Shown here in pieces: positions 18,413 through 25,633 of a stretch of 64,000 nucleotides of DNA. Location: the NCBI GenBank assembly GCA_963824985.1, contig CAWGRQ010000024.1, positions 310,001 through 374,000 on the forward strand, written 5' to 3'. A program made the position numbers and the translations under genes. The notes under the pieces are model-generated. The model worked only from the letters and a program-made list of their open reading frames with translations. It was not told the DNA's origin and did no database searches. The stretch is from JAFNAG01 sp963824985. Its GTDB lineage: Bacteria > Acidobacteriota > UBA6911. Numbering within the stretch: the first letter of the stretch is position 1; each line of letters begins with the position of its first letter.

Positions 18413-20541
18413 GGCTCGCGAAGACTGAGAAGCCCGGATGTACCCACGAGAGTAGATTGTGCATGAAGCTCGCGGAGAGGCGTTCGGCCCGGTGCAATCG
18501 TTGTCTGTCAAACATCCAGAAAATAGAAACTTCTGAACCTCACACCCCTTTTGGCCATCCAATGATATGCAATTTCCGTAGTATCCTGGTGCGCAGCCAT
18601 CATGTCAGATATTGTGGCGGCTTTGCCGCCGTGGAGCCCGATATGAGAACGTTCATATTCGAAGTGAGCGCGCTGGCGGTCCTGCTCGGCACAGGGAGCG
18701 CGGCGGTTGCAACCAAGGCCGGTGTCCGGGATTCCGGCGCCTGGCTTCAGGAAGCACAGACCTCGCAGCGGCCCGGCCCCCCGGGGACCATTCGCGTACG
18801 CGTCCTTTTGATCCCTGTGGATGTGGTCGTCACCGACGACCACGACCGTCCCGTGACCGATCTGAAGCGGGAGGATTTCCAGGTTTTCGAAAACGGCCGT
18901 TTGCAGCAGATCCGCCACTTTTCCGTGCAGTCCTATAGCCCGGAAGCCCCTCCGCCGCCTGCGCCCTCGGGAATCCGGATTTCGAGGACGGTCGAGGCGA
19001 CTCCCCAGAAGGCGCGGACCTTTCTCCTTCTGCTTGGCAGAGGCCGGCACCAGCAGGCGCTGAAGGCCGTGGATGCCCTGATCAGTTTCGTGCGCGATAA
19101 ACTGCTCCCGCAGGACCGGGTCGCTGTATACGCGTATAACCGGGCGACCGATTTCACCACGGACCGCGAGCAGATCGTCCAGGTGCTCGAACAGTATAAG
19201 AAGGTCAGCGAAAGGATCGAATCGTGGCTGGAGCTTAATTTGAGCGGTTTCCGCAGGTTCTACGGTGCCAAACAGCTCCCCAAGTCGCTGCTGCCGGAAG
19301 TTGCCAGGATTTTTGAGGGAACCAACACAGCTTCGCGCCAGGTTCCGCCCGGGCGGCTGGACGAAGAGGGAAGAATCACCCGGGAATGGGACCGCGCCGT
19401 CGGGCTGATACTCGGGAGCGCAGACCGGGCGACCGAAACCGGGCTCCGGATGTCGGCTGCCGAAAATCCGGCATCGGCCGCCCTTTTGGCCTTCGACCAG
19501 CTCGGTGGGGACGCCATCACCCTCGGCCTCCCTTTCGACGAGTTCATCGACCGGGCGGGGGATACCATCCAGGACCAGCAGAATATCTTCACGTGCATCG
19601 AATATCTGCGGTACGTGGAAGGCGAAAAACACCTCCTATATTTCAGCGGTCAGGGAATGCTGTTCCCGTACGGGAACACCGACTACGACAAGGGGATCGC
19701 GGCGGTGGCCAACGACGCCCGGGTAGCCATCGATACCTTCCATACCAGCGGTCTGTCGCCGACCGTCATGTCCACCAGGGGGGGATCGCCCTTCACCTGG
19801 GCCGATACCGCTTCGATCCAGAGCCTGCGGACCGTATCGGCGCTCACCGGCGGGCAAACCTCCATCTACGAGGACATCGGCAAATCGCTCGACCAGCTGG
19901 ACCAGAATACGCGTTCCGATTACCTGCTGGGCTATTATCCGGCCGATGAAAACTGGAACGGCAAATACCGGCAGATCACCGTGAAAGTCAACCGCCCCGG
20001 GATGAAGGTCTATTCCCGGCGGGGCTATTTTGCCCGCGATCGGCTGCAGCCTTACGACAGGGAGGAGTTCCTGGCTTACAGCCGGATTACGGCGGCCGGC
20101 GGCTGGGCCGATATCATCGATGATGTCCCCTTCAAGGTCTCGACTTCCAGGGCGCCCGACGAAGCCGGCGAGAGGCAGCTCAAGGTCGATCTGAGCATCA
20201 ATGCCGGTAAGTTAGCATTCGCGAGCGCCGATGGATTGCACTCCGGACGGCTGAGGGTGGCGGTATTTTATGCGGACGGCGGAGGGCGCATGCTCGGCGA
20301 CATCTGGAAGACGGTCACCCTGCAGCTTCAGGAGCCTGTATACCGCGACTTTCTGAAGTCCGGGATTCCCTTTTCCGTGACCATCCCGGCCCGCACGAGC
20401 GCCATGTATGTGACCATTGTGGTCTACGACGTGATCGGAGACCGGGTCGGCAGCCGGCGGGTAAGCGTGCAGAGGCTCTTCGCCCCGTAGCCGGGCCGGG
20501 CGATGGTGGGAGGCAGTCCACTCACGCGCCCCGGGGCGCAC
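18413..20541 (+). repeat. 2.13-kb inverted duplication, copy A (partner 49321-51449)
   Basis: Bases 18413-20541 match the complement of 49321-51449 (coordinates sum to 69862) almost perfectly; one mismatch was noticed near the right end (AGGCAG against AGGGAG). The copy contains a whole VWFA gene, its upstream region and, at 18413-18490 on the minus strand, about 25 codons of an IS91-like transposase. In the partner that transposase frame continues beyond the boundary, but here it is cut at 18413. Copy A is therefore probably the derived one. The right end is the palindrome GCGCCCCGGGGCGC. Confidence 0.93.
18643..20490 (+). CDS. VWFA-related acidobacterial-type secreted protein, copy A
   Basis: A 615-residue protein from the ATG at 18643, which has GGAG 8 bases upstream. 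The N-terminal signal is RTFIFEVSALAVLLGTGSAA. Next come the beta domain typical of the family (LIPVDVVVTDDHDRPVTDLK, REDFQVFENGRLQ), the von Willebrand A-like domain (FLLLLGRGRHQQALKAVDAL, LPQDRVAVYAYNRATDF, KHLLYFSGQGMLFP) and the tail TRSDYLLGYYPADENWNGKY with RRGYFARD. The classical MIDAS DxSxS is not obvious. Function in this family is unknown; cell-surface or periplasmic binding is presumed. The upstream GGCGGC-TTT-GCCGCC hairpin (18616-18630) lies just before the ribosome site. An identical protein is encoded at 49372-51219. Confidence 0.88.
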   Translation: MRTFIFEVSALAVLLGTGSAAVATKAGVRDSGAWLQEAQTSQRPGPPGTIRVRVLLIPVDVVVTDDHDRPVTDLKREDFQVFENGRLQQIRHFSVQSYSPEAPPPPAPSGIRISRTVEATPQKARTFLLLLGRGRHQQALKAVDALISFVRDKLLPQDRVAVYAYNRATDFTTDREQIVQVLEQYKKVSERIESWLELNLSGFRRFYGAKQLPKSLLPEVARIFEGTNTASRQVPPGRLDEEGRITREWDRAVGLILGSADRATETGLRMSAAENPASAALLAFDQLGGDAITLGLPFDEFIDRAGDTIQDQQNIFTCIEYLRYVEGEKHLLYFSGQGMLFPYGNTDYDKGIAAVANDARVAIDTFHTSGLSPTVMSTRGGSPFTWADTASIQSLRTVSALTGGQTSIYEDIGKSLDQLDQNTRSDYLLGYYPADENWNGKYRQITVKVNRPGMKVYSRRGYFARDRLQPYDREEFLAYSRITAAGGWADIIDDVPFKVSTSRAPDEAGERQLKVDLSINAGKLAFASADGLHSGRLRVAVFYADGGGRMLGDIWKTVTLQLQEPVYRDFLKSGIPFSVTIPARTSAMYVTIVVYDVIGDRVGSRRVSVQRLFAP

Positions 20542-20679
20542 CCGGTGGCGCCTGAAAATGATCGGGGTCGCAATCGATGTCGGAATCACGCTGCAGGATT
20601 CGATCCCGATGCCGATCCCGAGGGTCTGTGGATGCAGGTGTCCTTTGCCAGAATCCCGTCCGCTGAGAAGGATGCGCCA

Positions 20680-20775
20680 GAGCCCCGGCCGATCCAGGAG
20701 GCGAGCCTCGGGGAGGTGATTGAGATTCCTGAGGTCGGCGGCCTGCATCACCATTACGAACGCCGTGCTGCGTAA
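20680..20775 (+). pseudogene. Integrase-core transposase C-terminal scrap
   Basis: The last 30 or so codons before the TAA at 20775 read PIQEASLGEVIEIPEVGG then LHHHYERRAA, a tail remembered from IS481/IS3-type integrase transposases. A related 22-bp piece (TGTCCTTTGCCAGAATCCCGTC) occurs at about 20640 and again at about 22311. No catalytic DDE region is present. Low-confidence family call. Confidence 0.35.
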
Positions 20776-21118
20776 GTGCGGTCTCCATGTTGTTCATTGT
20801 AAAAAGAACAGGATATCGACCTGTTTCCTTTCGCTCACGCCCGTAATTCCATCATTGCCAACCGCAATAGGCGACCATCCAAAGCACGATGCCATTGCGA
20901 CAGCCAAGATTATCCGTAGGCCGCCGGGCGCCAATTCGTCCCGGTATAGAATTTTGGAAAAGCACAGGATTCTGCCGCGGTTGGTAATCCCTGAGCGATC
21001 GCCGGGGTGGCAGGAATAGCTGCGAAAAGGGCAAAGTTATCCAACGAGCTGATCAGAAACAGGTTAACGGAGCAGACGTCGCCGGTTCCTCACTGGATGC
21101 GGGCCGCCATCCATTGCC
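20776..21118. other. Intergenic, nothing recognised
   Basis: About 340 bp between the integrase scrap and the nucleotidyltransferase stop. No gene, repeat or RNA was identified. Confidence 0.5.
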
Positions 21119-21709
21119 CTAGAACCGAATTCCTGCGTCGTCCAGCGCGCGCCGCAACAAATCAGCGATGCTGAGAGCGGCAGCCCAGAGGTGCATGTAC
21201 TGCATGTCGAGAGAGGATTGCTGAACCTTGAGCACGCCCAGGACATCGTTCCACTGACGCTCTGATACGCAGCCTCCCCGACGATACCAGTCAAGCTTGT
21301 TGAGAATGACATCCTCCGGGGACGCCAGGCAGTGCTGCCGGGTAGTGGCCCCTTCCGCCAATTTTTCGAAACGCGCCCGGGCAAAGGCCGCCTGGTGATA
21401 GGGATCGGTTTTCAGGATGAAAACATCCAGCTTGATCATGGATGCCAGGTGAATAATATTGAACGAAGATCGGCATGCGACGGCATCGCGGACCCTGTCC
21501 TCATCGATGTAATAGGCGTCATGCAGCCGGCCGAATAGGGGATGAACGTGGCTTTCGTTCACGTCCGCAACCAGATCGACGTCTAGAGTGGCCCGTGCTA
21601 TTCCGTAGGCCGAACTGGCAACCGACCCTCCGATGTGATAACGGATTCCCAATGCGTCGAACGCCTCCAGCAGAGGTTCGAGTGCCTGAAAAATATTCCC
21701 GGCATTCAC
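21119..21709 (-). CDS. Nucleotidyltransferase-fold protein (DUF6036/AbiEii-like)
   Basis: A 196-residue protein whose N-terminal half carries a minimal nucleotidyltransferase signature: GIRYHIGGSVASSAYGIARA followed by TLDVDLVAD, matching the G-[GS]-S ... D-x-D pattern. The third acidic position may be in IKLDVFILK. The second half contains SPEDVILNKLDWYRRGG, seen in nucleotidyltransferase-like toxin or antitoxin partners. It overlaps the upstream 85-codon gene by 4 bp (ATGA, 21706-21709), so the two are translationally coupled. A two-gene toxin-antitoxin-like unit is plausible but unproven. Housekeeping nucleotide transfer is less likely given the context. Confidence 0.7.
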   Translation of the reverse strand: MNAGNIFQALEPLLEAFDALGIRYHIGGSVASSAYGIARATLDVDLVADVNESHVHPLFGRLHDAYYIDEDRVRDAVACRSSFNIIHLASMIKLDVFILKTDPYHQAAFARARFEKLAEGATTRQHCLASPEDVILNKLDWYRRGGCVSERQWNDVLGVLKVQQSSLDMQYMHLWAAALSIADLLRRALDDAGIRF

Positions 21710-21963
21710 CTTGGCCTCCGTGCCAGATCGTACCGCAGCCTTTCGGCAAGTTCGGATCCGTGATGGATCGCCACAAATCGCAACAAAACTTCACGCGCAC
21801 CGCAATTCGGACATTGCCGCCGGATCGCCCTGCAGGCCAACTCGATGGCACTTTGGCTCAACGAGATGACAGCCGCCACCCTCTGCGCAACGGATGCGCG
21901 CCGGAACAGCTCAAGCTGGACGGTTTCCGTTTGCAAATCCGTATCTGAAGATTGAGTTCGCAT
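21706..21963 (-). CDS. Small conserved-type protein coupled to the nucleotidyltransferase
   Basis: An 85-residue, mostly helical and basic protein (VAQRVAAVISLSQSAIELAC, REVLLRFVAIHHGSELAERL). It contains a CPNCG pair too sparse for a zinc finger. The stop overlaps the downstream nucleotidyltransferase start in ATGA. Small partner proteins of this kind commonly sit in front of such nucleotidyltransferases in soil bacteria. The role is unknown; antitoxin or adaptor are both possible. No ribosome site of note was seen. Confidence 0.6.
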   Translation of the reverse strand: MRTQSSDTDLQTETVQLELFRRASVAQRVAAVISLSQSAIELACRAIRRQCPNCGAREVLLRFVAIHHGSELAERLRYDLARRPR

Positions 21964-22375
21964 CCGCCCTCACCCTTGTGACCGGCCGGACCGGGAGCAC
22001 AGAATGCCGTGAAAGATCATTATAGCCCAATCCTCTTTCAGCGCGCAGCTCGCATTCGGCAACGGAGCCAGATGTTGATTCACGGCAGCATCCCAATGGC
22101 GGTTGCCACGAAGCCTCTGCCCCGAAGCATCAGCACGCGAGTCGCAGAACGCGCGGCATGCTCCGCGACCCATCATGGCATGTTATCCTTACTCAACCCG
22201 TATCAAGGCCGCCGTGCCGGTGAATGCCTTCGTCACGGAGACAAGACGGAACACGGTCTGCGCGTCACGGGCGCCTTCCGCTCCGTGCCGGCCGGCCCGT
22301 AGCTGTCCTTTGCCAGAATCCCGTCTGCATTGAAAATATTGACATTAGCGTCACCAGCAAGCAGGCTTCTGAATC
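21964..22375. other. Intergenic region with transposase-like scrap
   Basis: About 410 bp without a gene. Near 22311-22332 it repeats the 22-bp TGTCCTTTGCCAGAATCCCGTC also present near 20640, consistent with debris of the same decayed integrase element. Nothing else was recognised. Confidence 0.4.
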
Positions 22376-22579
22376 ATGATCGAGGCACTGTTTTTGTTGT
22401 TTTCATTTTTAAAATCCAGGTTTAGAAATCGAACTGAGCTGACCCTCGAAAATCTAGCGCTGCGGCAACAGCTGGCAATCCTGAAACGCGAGCGCCCCCA
22501 TGCACGTTTGCGACGGAGAGATCGGCAGTTGTTGGCGCAACGCCAGGTTTTCCAAAGCCAGTTCAGTTCGGTTCTTTAG
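22376..22579 (+). pseudogene. Integrase-core transposase N-terminal fragment
   Basis: A 67-codon frame reading FRNRTELTLENLALRQQLAI then LKRERPHARLRRRDRQLL, the characteristic start of an integrase-core (IS481/IS3-like) transposase family. It ends in frame at 22579, before the catalytic domain. With the tail scrap at 20.7 kb it indicates one or two decayed insertion sequences bracketing the nucleotidyltransferase pair. Confidence 0.6.
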
Positions 22580-22736
22580 CCCGGATTTTAGTAAGGAAAC
22601 CAGCAAAAACAGTCCTTCGATCATGACAGGCAAGCTTGCCCTCTGATGCCCTTAATGTCAATATTTTCAATGGGGAGCGAGTTTTGGCAAGGGACAGGTT
22701 CATCGCACGGCCCGGTTCTTGACATTCTGGTCTCAT

Positions 22737-22755
22737 ATGGTCACAATATGACCAT
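22737..22755. promoter_or_regulatory. Palindrome ATGGTCA-CAATA-TGACCAT over the antitoxin start, with upstream TTGACA
   Basis: Seven-base arms are perfectly symmetrical around CAATA and include the ATG at 22748 and part of the next ATG at 22754. A consensus -35 TTGACA lies at 22719-22724, with CACAAT 17 bases later in the -10 position. Binding by the antitoxin here would block both transcription and translation initiation. The same sequence is at 52581-52599. Confidence 0.55.
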
Positions 22756-23011
22756 GAAGAGGGCAAAGGTATCGGAGGTAAAAGCGCGGCTGAGCTCGTA
22801 TCTCGCCGACGTCCGGCAGGGCGATACCGTCGTTATCTGCGATCGTTCCACGCCGATTGCGCAACTCATTCCACTGGACCGGAAAATGGATGAACTGAGG
22901 ATCGAGGAAGCAAGCGAGCCGGTTGGCAGGATCGCTGGCGTCCGTCCGGTGCGCTTGCGCAAGAGAGTGAATATCGACACGATTCTCGGCCAGGAGCGCG
23001 GCGGAAGATGA
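22748..23011 (+). CDS. Phd/YefM-type antitoxin, copy A
   Basis: An 87-residue antitoxin starting MTMKRAKVSEVKARLSSYL (the second ATG at 22754 is an alternative). It has the Phd/YefM DNA-binding start VSEVKARLSSYLADVRQGD and the motif VVICDRSTPIAQLIPL, then a charged C-terminal arm (RKRVNIDTILGQ) that should fold onto the toxin. The stop overlaps the PIN toxin start (ATGA, 23008-23011). It should repress its own promoter through the palindrome over the start codon. Copy B encodes the same protein. Confidence 0.85.
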   Translation: MTMKRAKVSEVKARLSSYLADVRQGDTVVICDRSTPIAQLIPLDRKMDELRIEEASEPVGRIAGVRPVRLRKRVNIDTILGQERGGR

Positions 23012-23421
23012 TCCTCTACGTGGATACCAGTGTGATTCTCCGGCATCTGCTCGGGCAGCCAAAGGCGTTGAATGTCATGCGGGCTGACAGAGCCTACGCC
23101 AGTGAAATCCTGAAACTCGAAGCCAGAAGGGTAATAGACAGATTGCGGCTGGAAGCGGCTCTGGACGATGATGGAGTGGCTCAGGCCCACGAGGAACTGG
23201 CGCGCATCGAGCGGTCCATCGGCTGCATATCGATTACGAATCCGGTGCTCCGGCGCGCTTCTCTGCCCATGCCGACCGTGGTCAAGACGCTCGATGCGAT
23301 CCATCTCGCAAGTGCCCTGCTGTTTCAGGAACAATCCGGTGACACCCTGACCTTCGCCACGCATGACCTTCAGCAGGCAACCGGCGCCCGGGCGCTCGGA
23401 TTCAGGGTGCTCGGAGTCTGA
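23008..23421 (+). CDS. PIN-domain ribonuclease toxin (VapC-like), copy A
   Basis: A 137-residue PIN domain. Conserved acidic residues are visible as Asp6 in LYVDTSVILRHL, the Glu in ASEILKLEARRV, the Asp in TLDAIHLASALL and the Asp in ATHDLQQA, the expected four-residue metal site. Such proteins cleave RNA, often tRNA, when not bound by antitoxin. Translation is coupled to the antitoxin by a 4-bp overlap. The pairing of a Phd-type antitoxin with a PIN toxin is common. Copy B encodes the same protein. Confidence 0.88.
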   Translation: MILYVDTSVILRHLLGQPKALNVMRADRAYASEILKLEARRVIDRLRLEAALDDDGVAQAHEELARIERSIGCISITNPVLRRASLPMPTVVKTLDAIHLASALLFQEQSGDTLTFATHDLQQATGARALGFRVLGV

Positions 23422-23561
23422 TTTTGCGTTGTAAAAAAGAAGAATGCGGGATAGGGTTCTGATCGAGGTACGGGTCGCGCATCGGTCTACTGAAATTGCC
23501 GCGCCGGCAAAAACGATACATGGTAGTCTGTGACCTTCTGGAGCACATGGAGGGAACAGGC

Positions 23562-24052
23562 ATGCCATTCATAAAACGCAATCTTCTATCACTTGGAGCC
23601 ATGTTCCTGATCGCAGGCTCCCCGATATCCCTCGAGTCCCGCGCTCGCCAAATTCCTTCCGCTCCTTCGGCCGCACCGTCGCGAACGCTGCTCGACTTCG
23701 ATGACGGCTGGCTCTTCAGCCGTGGAGACTTCGCTTCCGCCGCCATGCCCGCATTCCGTGATTCCGCCTGGCGGCCGGTGACCCTGCCCCACGACTGGAG
23801 CAGCGAGGGCCCCTTCAGCGCCGAATCCGGCAGCGGCAACGGCTACGCCCCGGGGGGCCTCGGTTGGTACCGCAAGCACTTCCGCCTCGATCCCGGATAT
23901 AAGGACAAGATCGTCGCGCTCGAGTTCGACGGCGTCTACGACTACTCCGAAGTCTGGGTTAACGGGCAATACGTGGGCGGACGGCCCTACGGGTATTCAA
24001 GCTTCGAATGCCGCCTGACTCCATATGTGAAGTTTGGCGGCGCCGACAACGT
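23562..24052 (+). pseudogene. GH2 glycoside hydrolase N-terminal fragment, copy A (truncated)
   Basis: The ATG at 23562 has GGAGGGA upstream. A signal sequence (LLSLGAMFLIAGSPISLES) leads into the GH2 sugar-binding jelly roll (DFDDGWLFSRGD, WRPVTLPHDWS, GGLGWYRKHFRL, VYDYSEVWVNGQYVG, SSFECRLTPYV). After FGGADNV the sequence changes abruptly at 24053 into an inverted-repeat element, so the Ig-like and catalytic domains are absent. Copy B at 53406 shows how the gene originally continued. This copy lacks the frameshift found in copy B near 53741. Confidence 0.88.
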
Positions 24053-24071
24053 TGGGAAAAAGGGGGAAAAT

Positions 24072-24351
24072 GGGGACGCAACCCATTATTATTCGCAGAT
24101 GTCTTCTCTTTTCGCGGTCGGCCGATCGATCCAGCCCGCAACCGGCGTCCCAGCGCGATTCTAGCGCCGAAACAAATCTCCTGTCCCCTGCCGGACGGCC
24201 CGTGCAGGTGTGCAGCCGATCATCGCCAGCATTTCCTCGTCCTCTTCCTCTGCCAGCCGCAATTCCAAGTATTATGGCTCTCGCGATTCTGGGCATACTG
24301 CCATCTTACTCACAAGCCCGGTGGCGTTCAAATATAATGGGTTGCGTCCCC
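24072..24351. mobile_element. MITE-like element, about 280 bp, with 18-bp terminal inverted repeats
   Basis: GGGGACGCAACCCATTAT at 24072-24089 is exactly complementary to 24334-24351, with weaker A/T-rich symmetry outside (AAAA and TTTT). The interior has no plausible gene. It sits exactly where GH2 copy A ends and S41 debris begins, so it may have caused the break. No clear target duplication was seen. Confidence 0.6.
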
Positions 24352-24377
24352 TTTTTCCGTTCACCTTTTTCAATTCT

Positions 24378-25169
24378 CACACAGGCGGCAATGTTGTCAT
24401 CGAAGGTGATTTCGACTTCTCAGGGGCCACTATCGGGCAACCATACACCTATTCGGGCAAGATCCACTTCGATGCAAATAAGAAAAGGTAGGAAGTCTTA
24501 CGAGGCAAAGAAACGTTTTGCGATCGATTTGCAGGGGCAGGAAAGAAACCTGAGCGTGGCCTGCAAGCTCTACCCGATTCCTCGGGATCCGCCGCCGAGG
24601 ATCGCACGGACTCTTGACGATGGACGGCCTATTTATGCTTCAGAGAATTCGCGCCCGGTACCGATGACTGGCTGGCGGGACAGGCGGCAAAGAACTCCCC
24701 GGCGCCTGCCATCATCCTGGATCTCCGCGGCAATAGGGGAGGATTGATTTCGGTGCTGAGAAAGTGCTTCGACCCGTTCTTGAAGGAAGCTGCGACCCTC
24801 GGAGAATTCCGCGATCGCCGCGGCAAGGAGCCGGCACTGAAGGCATCGGGTCGCGGCAAGAGCGCCTATGGCGGACGGATCCTGGTGCTGATCGACGAAC
24901 AGAGCGGAAGCGGCGCTGAAATCTTCGCCGCGGGGCTGCAGGAGCTGGGCCGCACACTAATCATCGGCCGCCGGTCCAGCGGCCATGTGCTGGCAAAAAT
25001 GGATTACGGTCTGCCCGGGCGGGTGCGCCAAAGGCCCGTGGACTACTGCTTTGAATTTATCTCTCTGGGATTGCACCACTTCCCCGGGTCCGGCACCGAT
25101 CCCCACCGATCCCCAGTTCGCGCAGACGTACGCTTTGTCCCTTACCAGGACATACCCCCTAGGGCTTAA
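24378..25169 (+). pseudogene. S41 (tail-specific/C-terminal processing) peptidase remnant
   Basis: Several frames must be joined. GGNVVIEGDFDFSG opens the stretch, then RFAIDLQGQERNLSVACKL, a shift near 24628, then YLCFREFAPGTDDWLAGQAA, APAIILDLRGNRGGLISVL and ILVLIDEQSGSGAEIFAAGL followed by GRRSSGHVLAKMDYGLPG. DLRGNRGG and the SGSGAEIFA segment (which should hold the nucleophile Ser) are diagnostic of S41 peptidases. The N-terminus is lost to the upstream inverted-repeat element. In-frame stops make it inactive. Confidence 0.65.
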
Positions 25170-25264
25170 TCCCGGTGGGAATCCCTTGAGGGGAGGGCCG
25201 TCCACCCAGTCTCTCTTGATATTATACAGAGATATGATATAGTATGTAGCTAAGCGATACATTT

Positions 25265-25633
25265 ATGAGATTGTCGAAACGCGACCCTCGAAAACTTCGG
25301 CCGTTGACACCCTCCATGTTTGAGGTCCTCATAGCCCTCGCCGACGGCGAAAAGCATGGCTATGCCATCATCAAGGAAGTCGGACGGCGAACCGGGGGCC
25401 AGGTCACCCTCAGCGCCAGCACGTTATATACGATCATTCGACGCTTTGCAGATGAAGGCATTGTCGAAGAAACGGCGGAGCGACCCGTTCCGGCACTCGA
25501 CGACGAGCGGCGTCGTTACTACCAGTTGACCGAGTTCGGGCGTGCGGTCGCGCGAGCCGAAGCGGAGCGGATGGGCACCGCACTCCGCATGGCCCGGGCG
25601 AAAGAGTTGATCCCCAAAACGGGACAGGCATGA
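25265..25633 (+). CDS. PadR family transcriptional regulator
   Basis: A 122-residue winged-helix protein: LTPSMFEVLIALADGEKHGY, AIIKEVGRRTGG, LSASTLYTIIRRFADEGIVE and DERRRYYQLTEFGRAVARAE are the PadR/PF03551 landmarks. Its stop overlaps the start of the following permease by 4 bp (ATGA, 25630-25633), so the two form a coupled operon. PadR proteins repress neighbouring transport genes until a ligand binds. The A/T-rich 25210-25264 upstream segment holds ATAC...GTAT half-sites that could be its operator. Confidence 0.93.
   Translation: MRLSKRDPRKLRPLTPSMFEVLIALADGEKHGYAIIKEVGRRTGGQVTLSASTLYTIIRRFADEGIVEETAERPVPALDDERRRYYQLTEFGRAVARAEAERMGTALRMARAKELIPKTGQA

Larger units (their letters stand above)
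22697..24052 (+). repeat. 1.36-kb direct duplication, copy A (partner 52541-53897)
   Basis: Bases 22697-24052 match 52541-53897 in the same orientation at an offset of 29844 (29845 after a one-base insertion in copy B near 53741). It carries the toxin-antitoxin pair and the first 490 bp of a GH2 gene. A few substitutions occur near the right end (GTTAAC against ATCAAC, CAAGC against CGAGC). Identity stops at AACGT, where copy A is truncated and copy B continues as GH2. Confidence 0.93.

Noticed and set aside
22646..22747. N-terminal extension of the antitoxin frame
   Set aside because: Absent from copy B, where homology starts at 52541; the common start at 22748 (or 22754) carries the family N-terminus.
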